Below, piece after piece: positions 45,554 to 54,239 of a stretch of 64,000 nt of DNA. The number at the start of each line of letters is the position of its first letter. Position 1 is the stretch's first letter. Both the position numbers and the translations under genes were made by a program. Source of the DNA: Planotetraspora phitsanulokensis (lineage in GTDB: Bacteria > Actinomycetota > Actinomycetes > Streptosporangiales > Streptosporangiaceae); assembly GCF_016863295.1 (NCBI RefSeq), contig NZ_BOOP01000009.1:124001-188000 (forward strand), given 5' to 3'. Under the pieces are notes generated by a model, which worked only from the letters and a program-made list of their open reading frames with translations, was not told where the DNA came from and made no database searches.

Positions 45554-46432
45554 ATGACACATCTAGTCCAGGCGATCGCACTGGGCCTGTTGATCGGGGG
45601 GGTCTACGCGCTCATGGCGTCCGGACTCACCCTGATCTTCGGGGTCATGCGGATCATCAACATCGCGCAAGGCGCCTTCCTCATCCTGGTGGCGATGCTC
45701 ACGTGGTGGCTGTGGCACGAGACCGGGATCGACCCGATCCTCGCGTCGGTGGTCACCACTCCGCTCATGTTCGGCTTCGGCTGGGTGGCCTACCGCCTCC
45801 TGCTGTCGCGGATCCGGGGCTCCTCGGCCTCCATGTCGGTCCTGCTGACCTTCGGCTTCGCGCTGGTCATCGAGGGCATCCTGAACATCACCGCGGGCAA
45901 CAAGTTCAAGTCGGCCACCCCCTCGTACTTCGAGGAGTCGTTCCGCGTGGGGGGCGTCTCGCTGCCCAAGGCGCAGGTCTTCGGCTTCCTCGCGGCCATG
46001 GCCGTCCTCGCCGTCCTGTATTTCGTGCTGACCAGGACCTGGACCGGGCGGGCGATCCGTGCCGCGACGCAGAACCCGTCGGGCGCGGCGCTCGTCGGGG
46101 TGGGCGCCGCCAGCACGGCCGCCCTGGCGTTCGCCATCGGCACCGCCACGACGGGCGTGGGCGGGTCCATCCTGTCCGTGCTCTATCCCTTCTTCCCCGC
46201 GTCGCACTACGACTGGATCTCCCGGCTGCTCGGGATCGTGGTCCTCGGCGGGATGGGCAGCCTGCCCGGCGCGCTCATCGGCGCGGGCATCCTGGGGCTG
46301 GCCGAGACCCTGACCGCGACCTACGGGTCGCTGAACTGGTCCACGCTGGTCTTCTACATCGTGATCATGGTCGTCCTGCTGTTCCGCCCGCAGGGGTTGT
46401 TCGGCGCCAAGCTGCGCGAGGACACGGTATGA
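45554..46432 (+). CDS. LivH-type ABC transporter permease
   Basis: 292 residues, eight helices. LIGGVYALMASGLTLIFGVMRIINIAQGAFLIL is the LivH N-terminal block; RAATQNPSGAALVGVGAASTAALAFAIGTATTGVGGSIL and VVLGGMGSLPGALIGAGILGLAETL complete the family pattern (conserved loop for ATPase contact). AGGAG lies 8 bases before ATG 45554. Its TGA overlaps the fused LivM-LivG start (ATGA). Confidence 0.94.
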   Translation: MTHLVQAIALGLLIGGVYALMASGLTLIFGVMRIINIAQGAFLILVAMLTWWLWHETGIDPILASVVTTPLMFGFGWVAYRLLLSRIRGSSASMSVLLTFGFALVIEGILNITAGNKFKSATPSYFEESFRVGGVSLPKAQVFGFLAAMAVLAVLYFVLTRTWTGRAIRAATQNPSGAALVGVGAASTAALAFAIGTATTGVGGSILSVLYPFFPASHYDWISRLLGIVVLGGMGSLPGALIGAGILGLAETLTATYGSLNWSTLVFYIVIMVVLLFRPQGLFGAKLREDTV

Positions 46433-48330
46433 GCCGGCTGCGATCCCTTCCCCGCGCGCACCTCATCGCCGGGCTCTGCCTGGTGTTGCTGCTGCTGTAC
46501 CCGGTCGTGAACCCGTGGCAGCCGTACCCCCAGGGGGTCATGCTGCTCGCGTTCCTGCTCGCCATCCAGGCGTCGAGCTGGAACATCATCTCGGGCTACG
46601 CCGGATACATCTCCCTCGGCCACAGCATGTTCCTCGGCCTCGGCTCCTACACCGTCGGCGTCCTCGCCGTGCGGTTCGGCGTGAACCCGCTCTGGGTGGC
46701 GCCGCTGGGCGGGATCACCGCGGTGGTCATCGCTGTGCTGATCGGCTCGGTCGTGCTGCGCACCCGGGGGCACGCGTTCGTCATCATCACGATCGCGATG
46801 CTGCTGGCCGCGCAGATCTTCGCGGTCAACCTGAAGAGCATCACCCAGGGGTCGGACGGGATCACCCTCGAACTGCCCTTCTGGGACAGGGACTTCCAGA
46901 ACATCCCGTTCTATTACGTCTATCTGATCCTGATGGTGCTGACGGTCCTGTTCAGCGCGTGGATCAGGCGGACGAAGTTCGGCACGGGCCTGGTGGCGAT
47001 CCGCGAGGACGAGGGCAAGGCCGCCTCGATCGGCGTCAACACGACTCGCTTCAAGATCGTGGCCTACGCCGCGAGCTCGTTCTTCATCGGCATGGCGGGC
47101 GGCGTCTACGCCTACTACCTGACCTTCATCAACCCGGTCGGGTCGTTCGCGATCCTCGGCAGCGTGACCATCGTGCTCGCCACCCTCACCGGCGGCAGGG
47201 GCACCCTCTACGGGCCCGTGATCGGCGCCTTCATCGTCCAGCTCGTCAGCGAGGGGGCCACCGTGTACGGCGGTGGCAGCAACGCCCGCGTGCTGGTCTT
47301 CGGCCTGGCCCTCATGCTGGTGGTGCTGTTCCTCCCCAAGGGCATCCTGCCGACGATCGAGGCGTGGTGGCGCCGGCGGCACCCCGAGAAGGTGGAGTAC
47401 ACCGACCAGGCCGGCGCCCTCAGCCGGGTGCCCGTCACGGCGACCGAGCGGGTGCGCGCCGAGATCGCCGCCGTGAACGAGAAGGACGAGGTCGCCCCCG
47501 GCGAGATCCTGCTCGACGTGCGCGGGGTGTCGAAGCGGTTCGGCGGCCTGACCGCGGTCGACAACGCCGACCTGACCGTCCGCAAGGGCAGCATCACCGC
47601 GTTGATCGGGCCGAACGGGTCGGGCAAGACGACGTTGTTCAACCTCATCAGCGGCGGCATGGCGGCGGACTCGGGCGAGATCTGGTTCGACGGCAGGCGG
47701 ATCGACGGCATGCGCCCCTGGCGGCGCGGCCACCTGGGCCTGGGCCGCACCTACCAGGTGACCCGGCTGTTCAAGGAGATGACGGTCCAGGAGAACGTCG
47801 TCGCCCCGCTGCCGGACTCGCGCTGGCGGACGATGTTCTCCGACGCGGTCCGCGGTCACGAGGCGGCGCGGGCGAGGGAGCTGCTCGACATCGTCGGACT
47901 CGGCCGGTTCGCGAACCAGCCCGCCGGCGCGCTGTCGTACGGCCAGCAGAAGCTCGTCGAGCTCGCGCAGGTGCTGATGCTCGAGCCCAAGCTGATCCTG
48001 CTCGACGAGCCGGCCGGCGGCGTGAACCCCAGCCTGCTCGGGCAGCTCACCGAGGTCATCCGCGAGCTGAACCGCAGCGGGGTGACGTTCCTCATCGTCG
48101 AGCACAACATCCCCCTCGTGCTCGACCTGTGCGACCCGGTCGTCGTGTTCTCACACGGCGCGCCGATCGCGGAGGGGCCGCCCGAGCGGATCCGGACCGA
48201 CCCGCTCGTCCTCGACGCCTATCTCGGCGACGACTGGCGGCCCGCGGACGGCGACGAGGGCACGGGCGACCCTGCCGACGACCGGGCCGACGACCGGGCC
48301 GACACGACGACGCGAGAGGCGGTGCAGTGA
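46429..48330 (+). CDS. LivM-LivG fusion: ABC transporter permease with ATP-binding domain
   Basis: 633 residues in one frame. Residues 1-310 are a LivM permease: SSWNIISGYAGYISLGHSMFLGLGSYTVG, FGTGLVAIREDEGKAASIGVN, GGRGTLYGPVIGAFIVQLVSEG. A charged linker (about 320-360) leads to a LivG ATPase: Walker A GPNGSGKTTLF, YQVTRLFKEMTVQEN, signature ALSYGQQKLVELA, Walker B LILLDEPAGGVNP, H-loop LIVEHNIP. Most bacteria make these as two proteins. The tail ADGDEGTGDPADDRADDRAD is acidic and low-complexity. Confidence 0.93.
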   Translation: MSRLRSLPRAHLIAGLCLVLLLLYPVVNPWQPYPQGVMLLAFLLAIQASSWNIISGYAGYISLGHSMFLGLGSYTVGVLAVRFGVNPLWVAPLGGITAVVIAVLIGSVVLRTRGHAFVIITIAMLLAAQIFAVNLKSITQGSDGITLELPFWDRDFQNIPFYYVYLILMVLTVLFSAWIRRTKFGTGLVAIREDEGKAASIGVNTTRFKIVAYAASSFFIGMAGGVYAYYLTFINPVGSFAILGSVTIVLATLTGGRGTLYGPVIGAFIVQLVSEGATVYGGGSNARVLVFGLALMLVVLFLPKGILPTIEAWWRRRHPEKVEYTDQAGALSRVPVTATERVRAEIAAVNEKDEVAPGEILLDVRGVSKRFGGLTAVDNADLTVRKGSITALIGPNGSGKTTLFNLISGGMAADSGEIWFDGRRIDGMRPWRRGHLGLGRTYQVTRLFKEMTVQENVVAPLPDSRWRTMFSDAVRGHEAARARELLDIVGLGRFANQPAGALSYGQQKLVELAQVLMLEPKLILLDEPAGGVNPSLLGQLTEVIRELNRSGVTFLIVEHNIPLVLDLCDPVVVFSHGAPIAEGPPERIRTDPLVLDAYLGDDWRPADGDEGTGDPADDRADDRADTTTREAVQ

Positions 48331-48331
48331 C

Positions 48332-49117
48332 GTGCTGTCCCTGAAGGGAGTCGTCGCGGGATACGGCGGAGGCAGCGTGCTCCAGGGCGTCGACCTGGAG
48401 TGCGCCCCGCAGACGATCACGTGCATCGTCGGCCCCAACGGCGCGGGGAAGTCGACCGTGCTCCGCGTCATCAGCGGGCTGCTCAAGCCGAGCAGCGGCG
48501 AGATCTCCATGAACGGCGAGGCGATCGCCGACCGCTCGCCCGACGAGATCCTCCGCAGGGGGATCACGCAGGTGCCGCAGTCGCACGCGCTGTTCCCCAC
48601 CATGTCGGTCAGGGAGAACGTCCTGATGGGCGGCTACCTGATCCGCAAGGACCGGGCGCTGCTGCGCGAGCGGCTCGACATGGTCCTGGAACGCGTCCCC
48701 ATCGTGGCCACCCGCGCCAACGACAACGCCGGGAACCTCAGCGGCGGCCAGCGCCGCATGGTGGAGATCGCGCGCTGCCTCATGCTCGACCCCAAGCTGA
48801 TCCTGCTCGACGAGCCGTCACTGGGGCTCGACCCGCGCAGCCTGGCGGGGGTGGCCGGCCTGATCAACGAGCTCAACCAGGCCGGCACGACGGTGCTGCT
48901 GGTCGAGCAGAACGTACGGCTCGGGCTCGGCCTGGCCACCCACGGCGTCGTCATGGAGGGCGGCAAGGTCCGGCTCACCGGCACGGCCACCGCGATCAAG
49001 GACGACCCGGAGATCGCGTCGCTGTATCTGGGCGGCGCGAGCGGCTCGTCCCCGGGCGGTCCGTCCTCCGGTGGCCCGTCCTCCGGTGGCCCGAAGACGG
49101 AGACGACCAGCGTCTGA
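48332..49117 (+). CDS. LivF-type ABC transporter ATP-binding protein
   Basis: 261 residues. Walker A GPNGAGKSTV, PQSHALFPTMSVRENV (LivF Q-loop region), signature NLSGGQRRMVEIARCL, Walker B LILLDEPSLGLDP, LLVEQNVRLGL. GTG 48332 lies one base after the fusion-gene stop. The C-terminus has a Gly/Pro/Ser tail with a perfect 15-base duplication (SSGGP repeated), which is not part of the conserved domain. It pairs with the ATPase half of the fusion. Confidence 0.94.
   Translation: MLSLKGVVAGYGGGSVLQGVDLECAPQTITCIVGPNGAGKSTVLRVISGLLKPSSGEISMNGEAIADRSPDEILRRGITQVPQSHALFPTMSVRENVLMGGYLIRKDRALLRERLDMVLERVPIVATRANDNAGNLSGGQRRMVEIARCLMLDPKLILLDEPSLGLDPRSLAGVAGLINELNQAGTTVLLVEQNVRLGLGLATHGVVMEGGKVRLTGTATAIKDDPEIASLYLGGASGSSPGGPSSGGPSSGGPKTETTSV
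49061..49090 (+). repeat. 15-base perfect tandem duplication in the LivF tail
   Basis: CCGTCCTCCGGTGGC occurs twice in tandem (49061-49075, 49076-49090), coding PSSGG twice. In-frame unit, so copy changes only alter tail length. Confidence 0.8.
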
Positions 49118-49141
49118 CCGGGCGGTGGGCCCGGTCGGACG
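49111..49141. terminator. Terminator hairpin between convergent transporter and oxidoreductase genes
   Basis: Arms CGTCTGACCGGG (49111-49122) and CCCGGTCGGACG (49130-49141) pair over 12 bases with one G-T, loop of 7. It covers the LivF stop and precedes the FAD oxidoreductase stop. Confidence 0.7.
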
Positions 49142-49150
49142 CCGGTCGTC

Positions 49151-50719
49151 TCAGATCGGGCCCATCACCTTCGCGGGATCGATCCCGAGGTCGGTCAGCA
49201 CGGTCCGGGCGGCGTTGCGCCCGGGCCTGCCGGAGACCGATCCCCCGGGATGGGTCGTGGCGCCGGTGAGGAACAGGCGGGGAATGGAAGATCGGTACGA
49301 GAGCCAGCCGGGGATCACCTCCCCGGACGGCGTCAGGAACTCACCACCGTGGCAGGAGCCACCGAGGTTGTGCACGTTGTGGGCGGCGACGTCGACCGGC
49401 GACTCCGCGCGCATCGCGAGGATGTTCTCCGGTTCGAGCCCGGTGGTCCTGGCGCGGACCAGGCCGACCAGCGCCTCCGCGTGCTCGTCCTTGCTCTCCG
49501 CCCACGAGCGGCCGTCCGCGCGTTCGTACGGCGCGATCGTGAGGATCTTGAACGTGGCGCCGCCGTCCGGCGCGCGGCCGGGATCGACCACGGTCTGGTC
49601 GACCACGAGCAACCAGGGGTCGCTCGCGTCGGGCTCTCCGCGCTCGAAGGCCTCCATCTGGCGGGCGATGCCCTCCGTGGTGCCGAACCCCGCCGCCGCG
49701 CTCGCGACCGGCCCGCCCTTCGAGGTGACGGCGATGTCGCGGCGCAGCGCGGCATGGACGGCGAAGACGCTGAGCCCCGGCCGCCAGGTGTCCCTGGCCC
49801 GCACGAGATCGGCGGGGGCCTCGGCGCCGGTCAGCATTCCGGCGAGGCGGGCCAGATGCGCGCTGGAGACCACCGCCTCCCTGGCCCGCACCTCGCGGCC
49901 GTCGGCCGTGCGGACCGCGACGGCCCGGCCCGCCTCGACCTCGATCGAGGAAACCGGCGCCGAGCAGACGACCCGGCCGCCGTGGGCCTCGATCTGGCGG
50001 ATCAGCGCCTGGGGAAGCGCGCTCGACCCGCCGATCGGTGTGGTCCAGCCGAAGTTGAGACGGCCCGCCGTGATCGAGGCGGGCAGGACGCCGGTGCCCG
50101 GCCTGCGCGGGTCCTGGATGGTCGCCAGCGCCAGCCACACCATGAACGAGCGGACGACCGGGTTCTCGAACCGCTCGTGCACGACGTCCCAGGCGGACCG
50201 GCGGCGCAGGGCCTGGTATCGCCCGGCCGCGTCCCCGTCGCCCGGAGGCAGGTCAGAGCTCCATCGGGCGTGCTCGGCTGCCAGGCCGTCCGACCACTCC
50301 CCCATCAGCCGCCTGAAGGCCTCCGCGTCGGCGCGGGACCAGCGGGCGATCTCGTCGGCGGTAGCGCCGAGGTCGCACCGCATCACCAGCGCGTCGCCGT
50401 CGGCCTGGGGCAGCACGACGGCGGGGTCGGTCATCGTGTACTCGAGTCCGTACGTGCCGAGCAGGCCGAGCTCGTCGTCTCTGATCAGCGGGTTGGACTG
50501 GATCAGCACGTGCGCGCTGGAGCACGAGTCGTGCGCGAAGCCCGGCAGCGTCAGCTCCTCGGTGACGGTGTCGCCGCCGGGGACGTCCCTCGCCTCGACG
50601 ACGAGCACCTCCAGCCCGGCGGCGGCCAGGTATCCCGCGCACACCAGGCCGTTGTGGCCCGCCCCGACGACGACCACGTCGGCCGAGCCGGGCAGGTCGT
50701 TTCCGTTCGCCGCATCCAT
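49151..50719 (-). CDS. FAD-dependent oxidoreductase, phytoene-desaturase-like
   Basis: 522 residues. N-terminal FAD site VVVVGAGHNGLVCAGYLAAAGLEVLVVEARDVPGG, GFAHDSCSSAHVLIQSNPLI, and PIGGSSALPQALIRQIEAHGGRVVCSAPVSSIEVE; C-terminal FAD contact LFLTGATTHPGGSVSGRPGRNAA. It belongs to the NAD(P)/FAD oxidoreductase group near CrtI; with no carotenoid genes around, it more likely oxidises an amine or alcohol of the catabolic route. ATG 50719 has GGTGAGG upstream; a longer frame to 50806 would cross the operator. Divergent from the hydrolase gene over a shared operator. Confidence 0.87.
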   Translation of the reverse strand: MDAANGNDLPGSADVVVVGAGHNGLVCAGYLAAAGLEVLVVEARDVPGGDTVTEELTLPGFAHDSCSSAHVLIQSNPLIRDDELGLLGTYGLEYTMTDPAVVLPQADGDALVMRCDLGATADEIARWSRADAEAFRRLMGEWSDGLAAEHARWSSDLPPGDGDAAGRYQALRRRSAWDVVHERFENPVVRSFMVWLALATIQDPRRPGTGVLPASITAGRLNFGWTTPIGGSSALPQALIRQIEAHGGRVVCSAPVSSIEVEAGRAVAVRTADGREVRAREAVVSSAHLARLAGMLTGAEAPADLVRARDTWRPGLSVFAVHAALRRDIAVTSKGGPVASAAAGFGTTEGIARQMEAFERGEPDASDPWLLVVDQTVVDPGRAPDGGATFKILTIAPYERADGRSWAESKDEHAEALVGLVRARTTGLEPENILAMRAESPVDVAAHNVHNLGGSCHGGEFLTPSGEVIPGWLSYRSSIPRLFLTGATTHPGGSVSGRPGRNAARTVLTDLGIDPAKVMGPI

Positions 50720-50763
50720 CGACGCCTCACCAGTCTTCCCATCGGGATCAAACGGCTGATTCC

Positions 50764-50792
50764 TTGACAGTTCACCCACAATGAGCGAGATT
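50764..50792 (+). promoter_or_regulatory. Promoter of the alpha/beta hydrolase gene
   Basis: TTGACA (50764-50769), 17-base spacer, GAGATT (50787-50792). The predicted start point falls inside the operator at 50793-50804, as expected for a repressor-controlled promoter. Confidence 0.5.
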
Positions 50793-50804
50793 GCACTCGT
50801 TTGC
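50793..50804. promoter_or_regulatory. Operator copy 3: GCACTCGTTTGC
   Basis: Sits in the 108-base region between the divergent oxidoreductase and hydrolase genes. The flanks extend it to the imperfect palindrome TTGCACTCGTTTGCAA (50791-50806). Confidence 0.75.
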
Positions 50805-50827
50805 AAGACGCCAGAAAGCAGGACGAC

Positions 50828-51886
50828 ATGGACGATCGAGTCGCCTCAGCCATCGCCCACTGGGGCCCCCGATTCACCACGAATGGTGTGACGGTCCACG
50901 ACTTCCAACGGGTCACGCGAGGCCTGGAGAACTGGGCCGACTGGTGTTCGGCCTGGTCGAAGGTCGCCGCCGAGCACGAGGGCCTCGGCCGTGACGCGCT
51001 CGCGGCCGAGCGGCTCCTGTCCGCGGGCCAGCACCTCTCGCGCGCCGCCGTCTACTACCACTTCGCGAAGTTCGTCTTCGTCGACGACCTCGACCAGATG
51101 CGGGAGGCGCACGGCCGCGCCGTGGCCTGCCTCAACGACGCCCTGCCGCACCTCAGCCCCGCCGGCCGGCGGGTCGAGATCGACTTCGAGGGGACCACGC
51201 TGCCCGGCGTGCTCCGGCTCCCCGCCGGACCTGGCCCGCACCCCGTGGTGCTCATGTTGTCGGGCCTGGACTCGACCAAGGAGGAGCTGCGCTCGACCGA
51301 GGAGACCTTCCTCGATCGCGGGCTCGCCACCTTCAGCGTGGACGGCCCCGGCCAGGGTGAGGCCGAGTACGACCTGCCGATCAGGGGCGACTGGTCGCTT
51401 CCCGGCAAGGCGATCCTGGACGCCCTGGCCGCCGAGCCGGACATCGACGAGAACCGGATCGCGGTCTGGGGGGTCAGCCTGGGCGGCTACTACGCGCCCC
51501 GGGTCGCCGCCGCGGTCGGCGACCGGGTGAAGGCCTGCGTCGCCCTGGCCGGGCCGTACAACTTCGGGGACTGCTGGGACGGGCTCCCCCTGCTCACGCG
51601 GCAGACGTTCCAGGTCAGGTCGGGCGCGGGCTCGCAGGAGGAGGCCCACGCCATCGCCTCGACCCTGAACATGGACGGATCGGCGGAGGCCATCAGCGCG
51701 CCGCTGCTCATCGTCTTCGGGCGCAAGGACCGCCTCATCCCCTGGCAGCACGCGGAGCGCCTCGCGGCCACGGCGGGCGGCGACACCGAGCTGCTCATGC
51801 TCGAAGAGGGCAACCACGGCTGCGCCGACCTCGCTCCCTGGCACCGCCCCTACACCGCGGACTGGGTGGCCGACCGGCTTCGCTGA
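50828..51886 (+). CDS. Alpha/beta hydrolase of the 2,6-dihydropseudooxynicotine-hydrolase type
   Basis: 352 residues. An N-terminal helical cap of about 115 residues precedes the alpha/beta core. Nucleophile elbow WGVSLGGYY with Ser217, acid GRKDRLIP with Asp301, base EEGNHGCAD with His330. From memory these line up, within one residue, with Ser217, Asp300 and His329 of the nicotine-pathway C-C hydrolase, and Asp248 falls where that enzyme has Glu248. The family cuts C-C or ester bonds in keto compounds. ATG 50828 has a weak AGCAGGA site. Transcribed from an operator-controlled promoter. Confidence 0.82.
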   Translation: MDDRVASAIAHWGPRFTTNGVTVHDFQRVTRGLENWADWCSAWSKVAAEHEGLGRDALAAERLLSAGQHLSRAAVYYHFAKFVFVDDLDQMREAHGRAVACLNDALPHLSPAGRRVEIDFEGTTLPGVLRLPAGPGPHPVVLMLSGLDSTKEELRSTEETFLDRGLATFSVDGPGQGEAEYDLPIRGDWSLPGKAILDALAAEPDIDENRIAVWGVSLGGYYAPRVAAAVGDRVKACVALAGPYNFGDCWDGLPLLTRQTFQVRSGAGSQEEAHAIASTLNMDGSAEAISAPLLIVFGRKDRLIPWQHAERLAATAGGDTELLMLEEGNHGCADLAPWHRPYTADWVADRLR

Positions 51887-51947
51887 CCGCCGACGGCCGG
51901 GGCCGGAGGGCGTCTGACCACCGGCCCCGACCGTGAGCGGCGTCATA

Positions 51948-51976
51948 TTGACAGCGATATGATCAGCTCCTACTTT
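51948..51976 (+). promoter_or_regulatory. Promoter of the dehydrogenase-M24 operon
   Basis: TTGACA (51948-51953), exactly 17 bases, TACTTT (51971-51976). The start point would lie near 51983, within operator copy 4. This is the clearest promoter-operator pair in the window. Confidence 0.7.
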
Positions 51977-51981
51977 GAACA

Positions 51982-51993
51982 GCAAACGATTGC
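51982..51993. promoter_or_regulatory. Operator copy 4: GCAATCGTTTGC on the minus strand
   Basis: The plus strand reads GCAAACGATTGC; its complement is identical to copy 2. It is 14 bases before the dehydrogenase ATG and overlaps the predicted transcription start. Confidence 0.78.
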
Positions 51994-52006
51994 AGAGGCG
52001 GACCAG

Positions 52007-52972
52007 ATGACTGATTCGACTACGGACGCTTCCGGCCCCCGGGTCGGCTGGATCGGAACCGGCCGCATGGGTGTCGCGATGGCGGAGCGGCTCGCCAAGG
52101 CCGGCGTAGACCTCACCGCCTGGAACCGCACCCTCGCGAAGGCGGAACCGCTCAAGGAGCACGGCGCCGCGGTGTGCGAGGCCGTCGCCGACCTCAGGGA
52201 CAGGGACGTCGTGTTCACGATGGTCTCCACGTCGGCCGATCTCGAGAAGGTGCTCTTCGGCGAGGGCGGCCTGCTCGCGGGCGACCAGGTGCCCGGCGCG
52301 GTCGTCGACTGCTCCACGATTTCCACCGAGGCGTCGGCCGCGGTCCGCGCGGCCTGCGACGAGCGGGGCGTCGACTTCCTCGCCGCCCCGGTCAGCGGCA
52401 ACGGCAAGGTCGTCAGGTCCGGAAACCTGAGCCTGGTCGTCTCCGGACCTGAGGCGACCTACGACAAGGTGGCCCACCTGCTGGAGCACATCGGCAGGTC
52501 GGTCACCTACGTGGGAGAGGGCGACCTCGCCCGCCTCGTGAAGATCGCGCACAACCTGATGCTCGGCGTGGTCACCCAGTCGCTGGCCGAGATCACCGTC
52601 CTGGTGGAGAAGGGCGGCGTCTCACGGCACGCCTTCCTCGAGTTCCTCAACAACAGCGTCATGGGCTCGACGTTCACCCGCTACAAGTCCCCGGCGTTCG
52701 TGAACCTCGACTACACCCCGACGTTCACGCCGATCCTGCTGCGCAAGGACTTCGACCTCGGCCTGGCCGCGGCCCGCAGCCTCGACGTGCCGATGCCCGT
52801 CACGGCGATCACGGCCCAGATGGTGCAGGCCAGCGTCGGCAGCGGCCGGGTGGACGAGGACTTCTCGATCCTGCTCGACCTTCAGGCCGCCGCCTCCGGC
52901 ATCGAGCTCAAGCCCGAGAGCGTCCATGTCGACGACGGCCTCGGCACCCCGCGTGAGGACGGCCGGTCATGA
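52007..52972 (+). CDS. 3-hydroxyisobutyrate-dehydrogenase-like NAD(P) enzyme
   Basis: 321 residues, beta-hydroxyacid dehydrogenase family. Cofactor motif VGWIGTGRMGVAMAERLAKAG, substrate motif FLAAPVSGNGKVVRSGNLSLVVSG, catalytic Lys region ARLVKIAHNLMLG, and KDFDLGLAAARSLDVPMPVT. Members oxidise 3-hydroxyisobutyrate, tartronate semialdehyde, 4-hydroxybutyrate-type or glutamate-derived hydroxy acids. ATG 52007 with GAGG 8 bases upstream is preferred over ATG 51959, which lies upstream of the operator. ATGA overlap with the M24 gene. Confidence 0.9.
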   Translation: MTDSTTDASGPRVGWIGTGRMGVAMAERLAKAGVDLTAWNRTLAKAEPLKEHGAAVCEAVADLRDRDVVFTMVSTSADLEKVLFGEGGLLAGDQVPGAVVDCSTISTEASAAVRAACDERGVDFLAAPVSGNGKVVRSGNLSLVVSGPEATYDKVAHLLEHIGRSVTYVGEGDLARLVKIAHNLMLGVVTQSLAEITVLVEKGGVSRHAFLEFLNNSVMGSTFTRYKSPAFVNLDYTPTFTPILLRKDFDLGLAAARSLDVPMPVTAITAQMVQASVGSGRVDEDFSILLDLQAAASGIELKPESVHVDDGLGTPREDGRS

Positions 52973-54213
52973 CGTCAGCGATTCCGATGCCCGCCCCCGG
53001 GCACATGGGGGTCGACTACGAGCAGCGGGTCGACTTCGGCAGGCTCAGGGACTATCGGCTGAGCCGGGCCAGGGCGTCGCTCGAGGCCAGCGAGTGCGGC
53101 GCCTTCCTGCTCTTCGACTTCTACAACATCCGCTACGTCACCCAGACCTGGATCGGCGGCGCCCTCGGCGACAAGATGACCAGGTACGCGCTGCTCACGC
53201 GGGGCGGCGAGCCCATGTTGTGGGACTTCGGGTCGGCGGCACGCCACCACCGGCTGTACAGCCCGTGGCTCGACCCGGCCAACTGCCACGCGGGCATGCT
53301 CGGGCTCCGCGGCGCGATCGCGCCGACGGCGGGGCTCATGGAGGACGCGGTCCGCCAGATCAAGGGCCTCCTCGAGGGCGCGGGCCTCGCAGACGCCCCC
53401 GTCGGGGTGGACATCGTCGAGCCGGCGTTCCTGTTCGAGATGCAGCGCCAGGGCCTGACGGTGGTCGACGCGCAGCAGCTCATGCTCGACGCGCGGCAGA
53501 TCAAGTCGTCCGACGAGATCATGCTGCTCACCCAGGCCGCCGCCATGGTCGACGGCGTCTACCAGGACATCGTCGAGGCCCTGAAGCCCGGCATCCGCGA
53601 GAACGAGATCGTGGCCCTGGCCAACAAGCGCCTCTACGAGATGGGCTCCGACCAGGTCGAGGCCGTCAACGCGGTGAGCGGCGAGCGGTGCAACCCGCAT
53701 CCGCACAACTTCTCCGACCGGCTGATCCGGCCCGGCGACCAGGCGTTCTTCGACATCATCCACTCCTTCAACGGCTACCGGACCTGCTACTACCGGACGT
53801 TCAGCGTCGGCAGCGCGACCCCGAGCCAGCGGGACGCCTACACCAAGGCGCGAGAATGGATGGACGCCTCGATCCGCATGATCAAGCCAGGGGTGGGCAC
53901 CGACCAGGTGGCCGCCGTGTGGCCCGCGGCGACCGAGTTCGGCTTCGAGAACGAGATGGCCGCCTTCGGCCTCCAGTTCGGCCACGGCCTGGGGCTGGGG
54001 CTGCACGAGCGGCCGATCATCTCGAGGCTCAACAGCATGCGGGAGCCGGTCGAGCTCCAGGTCGGCATGGTGTTCGCCCTGGAGACCTACTGCCCCGCCA
54101 GCGACGGCTTCTCGGCTGCGAGGATCGAGGAGGAGGTCGTCGTCACACCTGACGGTGGGCGCATCCTCACCCTGTTCCCGGCCCAGGACCTGGTCGTCGC
54201 CAATCCGTACTGA
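52969..54213 (+). CDS. M24 (creatinase/prolidase fold) protein with altered metal site
   Basis: 414 residues: N-terminal creatinase-like domain (LLFDFYNIRYVTQTWIGG) and C-terminal pita-bread domain. Canonical ligands: first Asp present (AFFDIIHSF), second Asp replaced by Cys (GYRTCYYRTFSVG where peptidases have D), His present (FGHGLGLGLHERP), Glu present (ALETYCPASD), last Glu present (ARIEEEVVVT). Family relatives without normal metal sets include creatinase and the DMSP lyase DddP. A C-N or C-S cleaving role is therefore more likely than peptide hydrolysis; this is inference. Starts in the dehydrogenase stop (ATGA). Confidence 0.85.
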   Translation: MTSAIPMPAPGHMGVDYEQRVDFGRLRDYRLSRARASLEASECGAFLLFDFYNIRYVTQTWIGGALGDKMTRYALLTRGGEPMLWDFGSAARHHRLYSPWLDPANCHAGMLGLRGAIAPTAGLMEDAVRQIKGLLEGAGLADAPVGVDIVEPAFLFEMQRQGLTVVDAQQLMLDARQIKSSDEIMLLTQAAAMVDGVYQDIVEALKPGIRENEIVALANKRLYEMGSDQVEAVNAVSGERCNPHPHNFSDRLIRPGDQAFFDIIHSFNGYRTCYYRTFSVGSATPSQRDAYTKAREWMDASIRMIKPGVGTDQVAAVWPAATEFGFENEMAAFGLQFGHGLGLGLHERPIISRLNSMREPVELQVGMVFALETYCPASDGFSAARIEEEVVVTPDGGRILTLFPAQDLVVANPY

Positions 54214-54239
54214 TTCCTGCCACGCGAAAGGCGTTTCCG

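Noticed and set aside
49151-50719. Carotenoid biosynthesis based on the phytoene-desaturase-like oxidoreductase
   Set aside because: No phytoene synthase, lycopene cyclase or other carotenoid gene is near it; the squalene-synthase-like genes belong to the hopanoid operon 24 kb away.
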